From: JBLZUR01 sp048565625 | GTDB taxonomy: Bacteria > Pseudomonadota > Alphaproteobacteria > Sphingomonadales > Sphingomonadaceae | Direction: 5' to 3' | NCBI RefSeq assembly: GCF_048565625.1 | Contig: NZ_JBLZUR010000002.1 | Coordinates: 1,426,001 to 1,490,000 of the forward strand | Length of the DNA: 64,000 bases | Shown: one piece after another, positions 8,502-17,033 of the stretch | How the letters are laid out: the number at the start of each line of letters is the position of its first letter | Numbering within the stretch: position 1 is the stretch's first letter | Translations under genes and position numbers: made by a program | Notes under the pieces: generated by a model | Told to the model about the DNA's origin: nothing | Databases searched by the model: none | The model's input: only the letters and a program-made list of their open reading frames with translations

Positions 8502-9029
8502 CTAAGAACCCAGGTTCAGCAGCCCGGCGCCCAGCAGCAACAGCAGCTTTACGTCCATCGCGGCCCCTTCGGCGCGCTTGACCGCGATGAAGTTCGCGAC
8601 TTCGGGGAGGGGGATGCGGTGGACGCGGATGTCTTCGCCTTCGACGCCGCCGCCGTCATGGACCTTGGTGAGGCCGTGGGCGCGGACCAGCGTGAAAGTT
8701 TCCGACACCATGCCTGGCGAGCTGGCGAAGTCGCCGAGGATCTCGATCCGCTCCGGCCGGTAGCCGGTCTCCTCCTCCAGCTCGCGCGCCGCGGCCGCCT
8801 CGATCGCCTCGCCCGCGCTCTCGTCACCGACGAGGCCGGCGGGGAGTTCGAGGCACTGGGCCCTCAGGGGCACGCGATATTGCTCGACCAGGAGGACATG
8901 GCCTTCGTGGACGGCGAGGATCACGGCCGCGCGGATGCTGCGCGTGCGGCCGACATATTCCCATTTCCCCTCGGTCTTCGCGACGATGTACTTGCCCTGC
9001 CAGCGGATTTCGACCGCATCCCCGCTCAT
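8502..9029 (-). CDS. Nudix hydrolase, ADP-ribose pyrophosphatase type
   Basis: A 175-residue protein with a textbook Nudix box in the segment starting GDESAGEAIEAAAARELEEE, matching Gx5Ex7REUxEExGU exactly. It is preceded by VLLVEQYRVPLRAQCLELPAGLV, the ADP-ribose/NDP-sugar pyrophosphatase signature. It should hydrolyse nucleoside diphosphate derivatives in the cytosol with Mg2+. The ATG at 9029 overlaps the stop of the upstream TPM gene as ATGA, so it is the last gene of the lemA-TPM-TPM-nudix operon. Confidence 0.9.
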   Translation of the reverse strand: MSGDAVEIRWQGKYIVAKTEGKWEYVGRTRSIRAAVILAVHEGHVLLVEQYRVPLRAQCLELPAGLVGDESAGEAIEAAAARELEEETGYRPERIEILGDFASSPGMVSETFTLVRAHGLTKVHDGGGVEGEDIRVHRIPLPEVANFIAVKRAEGAAMDVKLLLLLGAGLLNLGS

Positions 9030-9700
9030 AGTTCGATGACCCTGTCGCAAAGCTCGTTGGTGTCATCGGCCGATCGGGAGAAATGGGAGGCGAGGATGGC
9101 GCCGATCCGCTGGACCGCCGCCGCCATGCCGTCGCCGGGCCGCCGGTCCTTCACGTCGGCGATCAGCGCGGCCATCGCCTCGCCCCAGGCCTCGGGTGCG
9201 ACCCTGGAGGCGATCGCCTCGTCCGCGACGATCTCGGCGCGGTGCTCGGCCATGGAGAGGTAGAGGAGCACGCCGGTGCGGGCGCGCGTCTTGTTGTGCG
9301 CGCCGACCATGAACAGGTCGACGGCGCGGCGGCGCACCCGGCGCGACTTGGTGACGCCGGGGGTGAGCGCCATGCGCAAAGGCGTCCAGGCGAGGATCGC
9401 ACGGACGACGAGGAACGTGAGGGCGAGAAGCAGGAGGGCAATGGCGAACATCTCGGCAGGGGGAACCTGTTCGGTCCAGTTCGCGAAGAGACGGTGGTGC
9501 AGCCACAAGGCGACCTCGGGCCAGACCGACAGCACCGCCAGCACCAGCAGCATGACACCGACCGCCCAGTGCAGCGCGACGTCGTGATAGCTGTCGGACT
9601 GGCGGGCGACGATGGTGACGATCTCGCCATCGGTCTCCGCCTCGGCCGCAGCGACGGCTGCGGTAACCTTGGCGTGATCCTCAGGGGTTAGAGTCAGCAT
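9026..9700 (-). CDS. TPM-domain membrane protein, second paralogue
   Basis: About 224 residues. The N-terminal part (LTPEDHAKVTAAVAAAEAETDGEIVTIVARQSD) is the start of a TPM fold. Two membrane segments follow (roughly residues 42-62 and 82-103), then RRRAVDLFMVGAHNKTRARTGVLLYLSMAEHRAEIVAD, which completes the TPM domain. The function of these proteins is unsettled; they usually travel with LemA. The start codon is two bases past the upstream TPM stop. An apparent 67-residue N-terminal extension overlaps the Gly-rich end of the upstream gene and is spurious. Confidence 0.85.
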   Translation of the reverse strand: MLTLTPEDHAKVTAAVAAAEAETDGEIVTIVARQSDSYHDVALHWAVGVMLLVLAVLSVWPEVALWLHHRLFANWTEQVPPAEMFAIALLLLALTFLVVRAILAWTPLRMALTPGVTKSRRVRRRAVDLFMVGAHNKTRARTGVLLYLSMAEHRAEIVADEAIASRVAPEAWGEAMAALIADVKDRRPGDGMAAAVQRIGAILASHFSRSADDTNELCDRVIEL

Positions 9701-9701
9701 G

Positions 9702-10580
9702 CTACCAGCTCCCCGACGAACCGCCGCCGCCGAAATCGCCACCGCCGCCGCCGGTGAACCCGCCGCCGCCCCAGCCGCCGTCCGAGCCGCCGGAGCCACC
9801 GCCCCAGCTGCCGAAGCCGCCGCCACCGCTGTTGCGGCTGGCGTGATGGGCGATCTCGTTGCCGATGGTCCAGAGCACGATCGGCCAGGCGCTGCCGTCA
9901 TAGCTTTTGGTGCGCTTGCCCCAGGGGCCGGCGCGGGGGCGGCGGCGGAGGGCGGAGATGGCGATCACGCCGAAGAGGATGGCGAAGAAGATGACGCCGA
10001 TCGCGTCGCCGCCGTCGATGGATGACCCGCGGGCGCGCCGGTGGGTGCGGTCGAACTCGGCGGCGGCGGCGTCCACCTTGGCGCGGGCCTGCTCGTCGGG
10101 AAGGCTGAGCGTCTGGGCGAGTTCGTCCACGCCGGCCGCGATGCCGCCGGGGATGTCGCCCGCCTTGAAGCGGGGGGTGATGACGGTGTTGATGACGACG
10201 CTGGTATAGGCGTCGGTCAGGATCGGTTCGAGGCCGCGGCCGACCTCCACGCGCAGCTTGCGATCGTTCGGCGCGACGATCAGGATCGCGCCGTTGTCCG
10301 CCTCCTTCAGGCCGACGCCCCAGGCGCGGCCGAGACGGTAGCCGTAATCGGCGATGTCATAGCCGCCGAGATCGGGGATGGTGGCGACGACGAGCTGGTT
10401 CTTCGACTGCTGCTGCAGCGCCTGCAGCCTGGCGTTGAGCGCCGCTTCCTGATCGTCGGGGATGACGTTGGCGGCGTCCACCACGAGTCCGGCGAACGGG
10501 GGGAAGACCGGCTCCGCCGCCGCCGGGAAGGCGACGGCGAGCAGGATCAGGGCGAGCAGGCGGGCGGCGTGGTGCCGCAT
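9702..10580 (-). CDS. YgcG-like TPM-domain protein with Gly-rich tail
   Basis: A 292-residue protein: signal peptide (MRHHAARLLALILLAVAFPAAA), TPM domain (about residues 25-160, with VDAANVIPDDQEAALNARLQAL and LKEADNGAILIVAPNDRKLRVEVGRGLE), a single membrane helix (GVIFFAILFGVIAISAL) and a C-terminal run rich in Gly, Ser and Trp ending GGGGSSGSW. This is the standard YgcG architecture, with the TPM domain outside the inner membrane. It is the middle gene of the lemA operon. Confidence 0.9.
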   Translation of the reverse strand: MRHHAARLLALILLAVAFPAAAEPVFPPFAGLVVDAANVIPDDQEAALNARLQALQQQSKNQLVVATIPDLGGYDIADYGYRLGRAWGVGLKEADNGAILIVAPNDRKLRVEVGRGLEPILTDAYTSVVINTVITPRFKAGDIPGGIAAGVDELAQTLSLPDEQARAKVDAAAAEFDRTHRRARGSSIDGGDAIGVIFFAILFGVIAISALRRRPRAGPWGKRTKSYDGSAWPIVLWTIGNEIAHHASRNSGGGGFGSWGGGSGGSDGGWGGGGFTGGGGGDFGGGGSSGSW

Positions 10581-10582
10581 GG

Positions 10583-11167
10583 TCAGAAGTTGACTTTGGG
10601 GGCGGTCTCCGCGCCGGGCGTCGTCGCCTCGAACGGGACGATCGGCTTCGCGCCGTAGAAGATCTTGGCGCCGACCGCGTCGGGGAAGGTGCGGATCGTC
10701 GTGTTGTACGACTGTACCGCCTGATTGTAGTCGTTGCGGGCGACGGTGATGCGGTTCTCCGTACCCTCAAGCTGGCTCATCAGGGTGGTGTAGTTGCCCT
10801 GGCTGCGAAGCTCGGGATAGGCCTCCTGCAGGCGCTGGAGCGAGATGGTGACGGCACCCTGCGCGCGCTGGAAGGCGGCCATCTTGGCGGGATCGGTCAG
10901 GTCGTCGCCGGTGACGCGCACCTGGGTGGCGGAGGCGCGGGCCTGCGTCACCTCGGTCAGGATCTCCTTCTCCTGCGCGCCCGCCGCCTTCACGGTGGCG
11001 ACGAGGTTGGGGATCAGGTCGGCGCGGCGCTGGTACTGGTTCTGGACGTCGGCCCATTTCGCCTTCGCGTTCTCCTCGGCGGCGGGGACGCTGTTGATGC
11101 CGCATCCGGCGAGGGTGAGGGCCAGAGCGGGAACGAGGGCGAACTTCACGCGGTCGTAGGCGGCCAT
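10583..11167 (-). CDS. lemA: LemA family lipoprotein
   Basis: About 194 residues. The N-terminus has a lipobox (ALTLAGC), so it is probably an anchored lipoprotein. The rest is the LemA helical bundle: WADVQNQYQRRADLIPNLVATVKAAGAQEKEILTEV, AYPELRSQGNYTTLMSQLEGTENRI and ARNDYNQAVQSYNTTIRTFP are near-invariant family stretches. The role is unknown despite wide conservation. The ATG at 11167 has GGAG seven bases upstream; an ATG four codons earlier is less likely. It is the first gene of a four-gene operon. Confidence 0.93.
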   Translation of the reverse strand: MAAYDRVKFALVPALALTLAGCGINSVPAAEENAKAKWADVQNQYQRRADLIPNLVATVKAAGAQEKEILTEVTQARASATQVRVTGDDLTDPAKMAAFQRAQGAVTISLQRLQEAYPELRSQGNYTTLMSQLEGTENRITVARNDYNQAVQSYNTTIRTFPDAVGAKIFYGAKPIVPFEATTPGAETAPKVNF

Positions 11168-11290
11168 CAGGCACTCCATCAACAATGGTAAAGCGGGATG
11201 TAGGTGCGGCGGCGCGCGCTCGCAATCGGGGGGCGTAACGATTAGACTTCTGGCGAACGGCCGTGGGGTTGTTCGCGGAGGGAGGCATCC

Positions 11291-11716
11291 ATGTTCCAGG
11301 CGTTCAAGGCGTTCATCAACCGGGGCAATGTCCTCGACCTGGCGGTGGCGGTGATCATCGGCGCGGCGTTCGGGAAGATCGTCACCTCGCTGACCGACGA
11401 CGTCATCATGCCGGTGATCGGCAAGATCACCGGGGACCTCGATTTCTCCAGCCTGTTCATCAGGCTCGGCGCGATCCCGGCCGACTTCAAGGGTTCGGCG
11501 ACCAGCTATGCCGATTTGAAGGGGGCGGGCGTTCCGATGATCGGATACGGGCAGTTCATCACGGTGGCGGTGCAATTCGTGATCGTCGCCTTCGTCGTGT
11601 TCCTGATCGTGCGGGCGGCAAACAAGGTGTTCGAGAAGCCCGAGGCGCCGAAGGCGGATCCCGCCGAGGTGGTGCTGCTGCGCGAGATCCTGGAGGAGCT
11701 GAAGAAGAAGGGGTAG
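11291..11716 (+). CDS. mscL: Large-conductance mechanosensitive channel MscL
   Basis: A 141-residue protein starting MFQAFKAFINRGNVLDLAVAVIIGAAFGKIV, the conserved MscL N-terminus and pore helix. A periplasmic loop and a second helix (FITVAVQFVIVAFVVFLIVRA) follow, with a charged C-terminal bundle (LLREILEELKKKG). The pentamer opens under membrane tension to release solutes during osmotic downshock. GGAGG lies a few bases before the ATG. The next gene downstream is ssrA, with its own promoter. Confidence 0.97.
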   Translation: MFQAFKAFINRGNVLDLAVAVIIGAAFGKIVTSLTDDVIMPVIGKITGDLDFSSLFIRLGAIPADFKGSATSYADLKGAGVPMIGYGQFITVAVQFVIVAFVVFLIVRAANKVFEKPEAPKADPAEVVLLREILEELKKKG

Positions 11717-11726
11717 GGGGCGGCTC

Positions 11727-11755
11727 TTCACAAGTCGCCGCACCGTGCCTATATC
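11727..11755 (+). promoter_or_regulatory. Promoter of the tmRNA gene
   Basis: TTCACA and TATATC are separated by exactly 17 bases, directly after the mscL stop codon, placing the start site near 11,762 at the 5' end of the acceptor piece of the permuted tmRNA. Confidence 0.65.
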
Positions 11756-11761
11756 GGTCCT

Positions 11762-12107
11762 GCCCGGTTCGCCGGGCTATGGCGATAAATGATGCCGAGT
11801 TTCGACGCAGCGGACCCGGGGGCGGTACCCGGCGGCTCCACCAAAAACCTCGCGCAAGCGAGTTTCTGACGGGGCCGAACTAGGATCGACGTGTGGACGG
11901 GATCGGTATTTTTGCCCGGGCTGAGTAACCCGTCAGCAGGCTCAAAACCACAAGTGCCAACGACAACGAGGCGCTCGCTCTTGCTGCGTAACTAAGGTCC
12001 TCACGGACTTAGGTTACAAAGCTTAGCGCGGTTCGGTCCGCACCGGGCAACAGAAGCGGAATCCAGCGGCTTGGGGGGTGCCGGGCAACAGAAACCCCCT
12101 ACCTTCC
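11762..12107 (+). ncRNA. ssrA: Transfer-messenger RNA, circularly permuted two-piece form
   Basis: Alphaproteobacterial tmRNA is encoded with its acceptor piece before the coding piece, and this order is seen here. The acceptor piece ends in CGGCGGCTCCACCA near 11,843. After a short excised loop the coding piece begins GGGGCCGAACTAGGATCGAC at 11,871. The tag frame at 11,956-11,991 reads ANDNEALALAA then TAA, a normal ClpXP/ClpAP-type degron ending in LAA. Downstream pseudoknot-like stems (GCTTGGGGGG pairing toward ACCCCC) close the molecule. It rescues stalled ribosomes with SmpB. Outer ends are estimates from the promoter and the last stem. Confidence 0.93.
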
Positions 12108-12209
12108 CCTAAATCTGCTGAAATCGCGGGGCGTTGCGGGCGAGAATTGTTTCCGCCCGCTCCACGCGCCTTATTGTTTCGTTAACCACGCCGTCGTAGT
12201 GCCGCCGTC

Positions 12210-13625
12210 ATGCGGGCTTCCAATTTTGGCACAAGTGTCGTGGCGGTTGTGGTCGGTCTGGGCCTTCCCGCCGCCGTCTGCGCGCAGGGCGCTCCGCCGA
12301 AATCGCTGCCGGCCCCGAGCGGCAATCCGCTCGCCATCGACTTCTCGAAAGACCCGGTGCTCGGCTTCGCGCACGACACGATGGCGCCGGAGCTGTTCGA
12401 GCAGACCGTGTCCCGCGCCGTATCGATCCACGCCGGGGTGAGGGAAGCGGAGGCCGCCGCCCGCGCCGTCGCGGCGGAGAAGGACGAGGCGCGGTCGGGG
12501 CTGTTCCCGACGGTCGACCTCGGCCTGCAGCACGATCGATCGCTGTCGCGCCAGTTCGGCAGCGACGACAATGCGGTGGTCGAGCGCGTCCGCCCGTATC
12601 GCCGTACCGACGCGACCGCGACACTCACCCAGAACCTGTTCGACTGGGGCGCGACATCCGACCGCATCCGCGCGGCCGGCGCGCGCGAGCGGATGGCCAA
12701 CCAGGATGTGCGATCGACCGCTGACGACATCGCGCTCCGGGCGATCAGCGCCTGGTACGACGTCGCCGCCTATCGCGCGCTGGTCGCGATGGGCGGGGCG
12801 CTGGACATCAGCCAGCGCGACCTGATCGAATCGGTGCGGATGCGGATCAAGCAGGGCCTGTCGGCGGAGGGCGACCTCGCGCGCGTGCTGACCTATACCA
12901 GCAACGCGCAGGCGCGGTTGGCGGGGTTCCGCCGATCGCTCTCCAATGCCGAGGCGCGCTATGCCGAGGTGATCGGGCTGGCGCCACCGGAGGAGGTGCG
13001 TCGCCCGGCCTTCACCGCCGCCCTGCCGCGCAGCGTCGACGAGGCGCGCATCGCCGCCGCCAACACGCCGCAGGTCCGCTCCGCCGAACTCGCCGCCACC
13101 GCCGCCCGCGCCGACTGGGCTGCGGTCAGCGCCAGCAACAAGCCCAACGTCGCGGGCGTGATCGACGCCGGTCGCTACGGCCTGATCGAGAACGACAATG
13201 ACTACGACATTCGCGCCCGCGTGATCCTGCGCCACCGCCTGATCGGCGGCGGCGGCTCCGCGCGCAATGCGCAGGCGGAAGGACGGTACGAACAGGCCCG
13301 CGCCGCCGCCGAGCGGGTGACGCAGGAGGCCGAGCGCGAGGCGGCGATCACCTTCCTCGACCTGCAGGCCTCGCATGAGGAGGTCGCGGCGCTGGAGGCG
13401 GCGTACAAGGCGAACCGGCAGGCGCGCGACGTGCTGGCCGAGCGGTTCCGCTCGACGCAGGGGTCGCTGACCGACGTCCTCAATTCCGAGGACAGCTATT
13501 TCCAGATCGCGGCGCAGTACATCCAGTCGGTGACCCGCCTCGACGCGCTGAAGCTGGTGCTCCTCCAGCGCGGCGGCAACCTCCTTTCCACCCTGGGCGT
13601 TGCCCTGCCGGATACCAGCCAATGA
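12210..13625 (+). CDS. TolC-family outer membrane protein of a type I secretion system
   Basis: A 471-residue protein with a signal peptide (MRASNFGTSVVAVVVGLGLPAAVCA) and two tandem TolC repeats of long helices with strand pairs. TLTQNLFDWGATSDRIRAA and ILRHRLIGGGGSARNAQAEGRY are the strand-turn segments expected in each half. It would form the trimeric outer-membrane duct. Its last codons overlap the ABC transporter start by four bases, and together with the HlyD gene it forms a three-gene operon like lapE-lapB-lapC. A hairpin at 12,136-12,160 separates it from ssrA. Confidence 0.92.
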   Translation: MRASNFGTSVVAVVVGLGLPAAVCAQGAPPKSLPAPSGNPLAIDFSKDPVLGFAHDTMAPELFEQTVSRAVSIHAGVREAEAAARAVAAEKDEARSGLFPTVDLGLQHDRSLSRQFGSDDNAVVERVRPYRRTDATATLTQNLFDWGATSDRIRAAGARERMANQDVRSTADDIALRAISAWYDVAAYRALVAMGGALDISQRDLIESVRMRIKQGLSAEGDLARVLTYTSNAQARLAGFRRSLSNAEARYAEVIGLAPPEEVRRPAFTAALPRSVDEARIAAANTPQVRSAELAATAARADWAAVSASNKPNVAGVIDAGRYGLIENDNDYDIRARVILRHRLIGGGGSARNAQAEGRYEQARAAAERVTQEAEREAAITFLDLQASHEEVAALEAAYKANRQARDVLAERFRSTQGSLTDVLNSEDSYFQIAAQYIQSVTRLDALKLVLLQRGGNLLSTLGVALPDTSQ

Positions 13626-15382
13626 GCGAAACAGCCCACCCCGGAACCCGCTTCCACCTGGCACCCTGGCTGTGGCAGCCGATCGCGGCGCGCAAGGCCC
13701 TGTATCTTCAGGTCGCGCTGGCGGCGGTGATCATCAACCTCTTGTCGCTGGCGACATCTTTGTTCTCGATGACGGTCTATGACCGGGTGGTGCCGAACAA
13801 CGCGATCGAATCCCTGATCGCACTTTCGATCGGCATCTCGATCATCCTGGTCGCGGACTTCATCCTGAAGTCGATCCGCGCCTATTTCATCGACATCGCC
13901 GGCGCGCGGATCGATGGCGAGGTGGGCAATTCGATCTTCGCCAAGCTGTTGTCGATGCGGCTGGACGGCAAGCGCGGCTCGACCGGCGCCTTCGCGGGCG
14001 TGCTGCGCGAGTTCGAGACGTTGCGCGACTTCTTCACCTCGGCGACGATGACCGCGTTCGTGGACGTGCCGTTCGTCGCCCTGTTCCTGCTGGTCATTTT
14101 CCTGATCGGCGGCAAGCTGGTGCTGGTGCCGCTGCTGATGGTGCCGCTGGTGGTGGGCGTCAGCCTGGCGACGCGACCGGCGCTCGATCGTCTGTCCGGG
14201 CAGATGATGAAGCAGGGCCTGAACAAGCAGGGCGTGCTGGTCGAGACGGTGGGCGGCATCGAGACGATCAAGGCGGCGCGTGCCGGGCGGATGTTCGCGC
14301 AGCGCTGGGCCCGCGCACTGAACCATCATTCGGAGAGCGGGCTGCGGCAGCGGCTGGTGGCGACGATCTCGACCACGACGGCGATGAGCGCGCAGAACAT
14401 CTCGTACATCGGCACGGTAGTGTTCGGCGTCCACCTGATCGGGACGGGGCAGCTGACGATGGGCGGGCTGATCGCCTGCTCGATCCTCTCCGGCCGCTGC
14501 GTGGCGCCACTGGGGCAGGTGGCGCAGCTGTTGACCAAGCTGACCTCCACCAAGACCGCCTATCAGGAGCTGGACAAGGTGATGACCGCACCGGACGAGG
14601 CGGTCGGATCGCCCGTGCGGCGCAAGAGCTTCGAAGGCGCCATCGAGTTCCGCGACGTGACCTTCCGCTACGGCGAGGGCGGGCCGCCGATCCTCGACAA
14701 GGTCAGCTTCAAGATCAAGCCGGGCGAGCGGGTCGCGATGCTGGGCAAGGTGGGGTCGGGCAAGTCGACGATCCTGCGCCTGATCATGGCGCTGCGCCAT
14801 CCGCAGGAGGGGACGGTGCTGATCGACGGCGTCGACATCCGCCAGCATCACCCGGAAGATCTGCGCGGCGCGGTGGGTGCGGTGTTGCAGGAAGGGCTGC
14901 TGTTCTCCGGCACCGTCCGCGACAATATCGCGCTCGGCCGCAGCGATGTGGACGACGAGGAGATGATCCGCTGCGCCACGCTGTCCGGTACGCACAGCTT
15001 CATGGCGAACCTCGCCAACGGCTATGAACTGACGCTCGCGGACAAGGGCGAGGGGCTGTCCGGCGGGCAGCGGCAATCGATCGCGATCGCGCGTGCGCTC
15101 GCCTCCCGCCCCGGCATCCTGCTGATGGACGAACCGACCAGCGCGATGGACGCGGGGACGGAGACGGCGCTGATCCAGCGCCTGGGCGACGAGACCAAGG
15201 GCCGCACCCTGCTGGTGGTGACGCACCGGCCGCCGTTGCTGGCGATCGTCGACCGGATCATCCTGATCGAGGGCGGCAAAGTGGTGCTCGACGGGCCGCG
15301 TGACGAGGTGATCGCGCGCCTGCAGGGCAAGCAGCCGGGGCAGGTGCAGCCGCAGGCGCAAGCGCAGGGGACGGTGCAGTGA
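13622..15382 (+). CDS. Type I secretion ABC transporter (LapB/PrtD type)
   Basis: A 586-residue half-transporter. Membrane segments fill about residues 27-300 (for example VALAAVIINLLSLATSLFSMTVYDRVVPNNA). The ATPase domain shows Walker A GKVGSGKST, the Q-loop GAVLQEGLLFSGTVRDNIALG, signature LSGGQRQSIAIARAL, Walker B ILLMDEPTSAMD and the switch histidine in VVTHRPP. The N-terminal peptidase or peptidase-like domain of HlyB/LapB is absent or very short, closer to the PrtD form. It would energise export of a large unfolded RTX-like protein. No such substrate gene is in the window. Confidence 0.9.
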   Translation: MSETAHPGTRFHLAPWLWQPIAARKALYLQVALAAVIINLLSLATSLFSMTVYDRVVPNNAIESLIALSIGISIILVADFILKSIRAYFIDIAGARIDGEVGNSIFAKLLSMRLDGKRGSTGAFAGVLREFETLRDFFTSATMTAFVDVPFVALFLLVIFLIGGKLVLVPLLMVPLVVGVSLATRPALDRLSGQMMKQGLNKQGVLVETVGGIETIKAARAGRMFAQRWARALNHHSESGLRQRLVATISTTTAMSAQNISYIGTVVFGVHLIGTGQLTMGGLIACSILSGRCVAPLGQVAQLLTKLTSTKTAYQELDKVMTAPDEAVGSPVRRKSFEGAIEFRDVTFRYGEGGPPILDKVSFKIKPGERVAMLGKVGSGKSTILRLIMALRHPQEGTVLIDGVDIRQHHPEDLRGAVGAVLQEGLLFSGTVRDNIALGRSDVDDEEMIRCATLSGTHSFMANLANGYELTLADKGEGLSGGQRQSIAIARALASRPGILLMDEPTSAMDAGTETALIQRLGDETKGRTLLVVTHRPPLLAIVDRIILIEGGKVVLDGPRDEVIARLQGKQPGQVQPQAQAQGTVQ

Positions 15383-16680
15383 GCGCGCATCTTGAGGATC
15401 TGACGACCAGCTTCGAACCGAAATCCGCCTCCCGCCTGCTCCTGTGGGTGATCGTGGGCGTGTTCGTGATCCTGATCACCTTCGCCGCGTTCACGAAGAT
15501 CAACCAGACAACGCGCGCGAACGGCCGGGTGATCCCGTCCAGCCAGTTGCAGGTGCTCTCCAATCTGGAGGGCGGGATCGTTTCGCGCATCCTCGTGCGA
15601 AGTGGCCAGAAGGTGCCGAAGGGCGCGCCGCTGGTCGTGCTCGACAAGACGCTCGCCAGCGCCGACCTCGGCCGGGGCAGCGTGACCCGCGATGCGCTGC
15701 GCGCGCGTGTGATCCGGTTGCAGGCGGAGCTTTCCGGCACACGGCCGGTCTGGCCGGCGGACCTGACGGCGCGGGTGCCCGACATCGTGACGGGCGAACG
15801 GCGGCTTTACGCTAGCCGGATCGAGGAACTGAATTCGCTGATGGGTGCGGCCTCCGCGCGCGCGGTCGCGGCGCGCCAGGAAGCGGCGGCGAGCGGCATC
15901 TCGGCCGAGACCCGTGCGGCGGCCAGCCAGTCGGCGGCGGAGCGCGCCGCCCTGATCCGCCCGCTGGTCGAGAAGGGCATCGAGCCGCGCCTGACGCTGA
16001 TGCAGGCGGAGAACGAGGCGCGGACGGCGGCCGGTGATGCTGCGACGGCGCGTGAGAGCGTGGGACGCGCGCGGGCCGGGGTCGCCGAGGCGCGGGCGCA
16101 GGCGGCGCAGGCGCGGGCCGACTGGCTGGCGCGTGCGGGGCAGGATCTGGCCGAGGCGCGCGCCAACCTCGCCGCGCAGGAGCAGATCCTGGCGGCATCC
16201 GAGGACAAGGTGCGCCGCACGATGATCACCGCACCCGTGCGCGGCACGATCAACCGCGTGCTGGTATCGACGCCGGGTGCGGCGGTGCAGCCGGGCGCGC
16301 CGATCGTTGAGCTGGTGCCCGCCGAGGACCGCCTGATCGTCGAGGCGCAGGTGCGGCCGAACGACATCGGCTTCATCACGCCGGGACAGAAGGCGACGGT
16401 GAAGCTCACCGCCTATGACTACACGTTGTACGGTTCGCTGCCCGGGGTGGTGACGAGCATCTCGCCGGACGCGACGGTCAATCCGCAGGACGGCAGCAGC
16501 TTCTACCACATCCGCGTCGCGGTGGACCGGGATGCGATCGTCGCCCCCAATGGCGAGAAGCTGCCGATCGGTGCCGGCATGGTGGCTGAGATCGACCTGA
16601 TCGGGCAGAAGCGGACGATCCTGTCCTATCTGCTGACGCCGATCACTCGCGTGACCGACATGGCATTCAGGGAAAAATAG
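15379..16680 (+). CDS. HlyD-family periplasmic adaptor of the type I secretion system
   Basis: A 433-residue membrane fusion protein: one N-terminal membrane helix (LLLWVIVGVFVILITFAAF), a lipoyl half-motif (GRVIPSSQLQVLSNLEGGIVSRILVRSGQKVPKGAPLVVLD), a long Ala-rich coiled-coil hairpin (about residues 140-275) and the second half (TITAPVRGTINRVLVSTPGAAVQPG). It ends in the family tail LLTPITRVTDMAFREK. It bridges the ABC pump and the TolC-like duct. Its start overlaps the ABC stop by four bases. Confidence 0.92.
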   Translation: MSAHLEDLTTSFEPKSASRLLLWVIVGVFVILITFAAFTKINQTTRANGRVIPSSQLQVLSNLEGGIVSRILVRSGQKVPKGAPLVVLDKTLASADLGRGSVTRDALRARVIRLQAELSGTRPVWPADLTARVPDIVTGERRLYASRIEELNSLMGAASARAVAARQEAAASGISAETRAAASQSAAERAALIRPLVEKGIEPRLTLMQAENEARTAAGDAATARESVGRARAGVAEARAQAAQARADWLARAGQDLAEARANLAAQEQILAASEDKVRRTMITAPVRGTINRVLVSTPGAAVQPGAPIVELVPAEDRLIVEAQVRPNDIGFITPGQKATVKLTAYDYTLYGSLPGVVTSISPDATVNPQDGSSFYHIRVAVDRDAIVAPNGEKLPIGAGMVAEIDLIGQKRTILSYLLTPITRVTDMAFREK

Positions 16681-16778
16681 GAGCTTCCGAGAAATAGAAC
16701 GTCACGCGACGGTCACTTGCCGAGATTGGCAGTTCGGGGCAAAAAGCGCGGGTACGCAACAGTTCGGGGGGGAATGCG

Positions 16779-17018
16779 GTGTACGTCGGTTTCAGGACGA
16801 GCAAGGGCGGCGAGATCCTCGTCAACACGGCGCTGATCCGCACGATCACGCCGAACCGCGACGGAACGCTCTGCACGATTGCCTTCGACGAGGGCCATAA
16901 CCTCATCGTCGAGGGCAAGCTTTCGCGCATCCTTTCGCGCATCAACGGCATCAACCCCGAACCGGCCCCGGAGGCGGCGGGCATCCGTCACCAGGCGTTC
17001 GTAGACGACTGGGACTGA
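16779..17018 (+). CDS. Small hypothetical protein, FlbD-like pattern
   Basis: A 79-residue protein (MYVGFRTSKGGEILVNTALIRTITP...). The spacing of short strands (EILVNTALIRTI, LCTIAFDEGHNLIVEGKLSRILSRI) recalls the small flagellar regulator FlbD, but the match is weak and no flagellar genes are near. The start is GTG with GGGGGGA upstream. It follows the type I secretion operon and may be co-transcribed with it after a 98-base gap. Confidence 0.6.
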   Translation: MYVGFRTSKGGEILVNTALIRTITPNRDGTLCTIAFDEGHNLIVEGKLSRILSRINGINPEPAPEAAGIRHQAFVDDWD

Positions 17019-17033
17019 TCAGCGTCCGCCTGA

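Noticed and set aside
12136..12160. Hairpin GCGGGCG/CGCCCGC after tmRNA as an intrinsic terminator
   Set aside because: The stem is good but no T run follows, so I do not call it a terminator; it may still help end the tmRNA transcript.
12171..16509. Three long minus-strand frames opposite the type I secretion operon
   Set aside because: The plus-strand genes carry complete transporter motifs; the minus-strand frames are composition artefacts.
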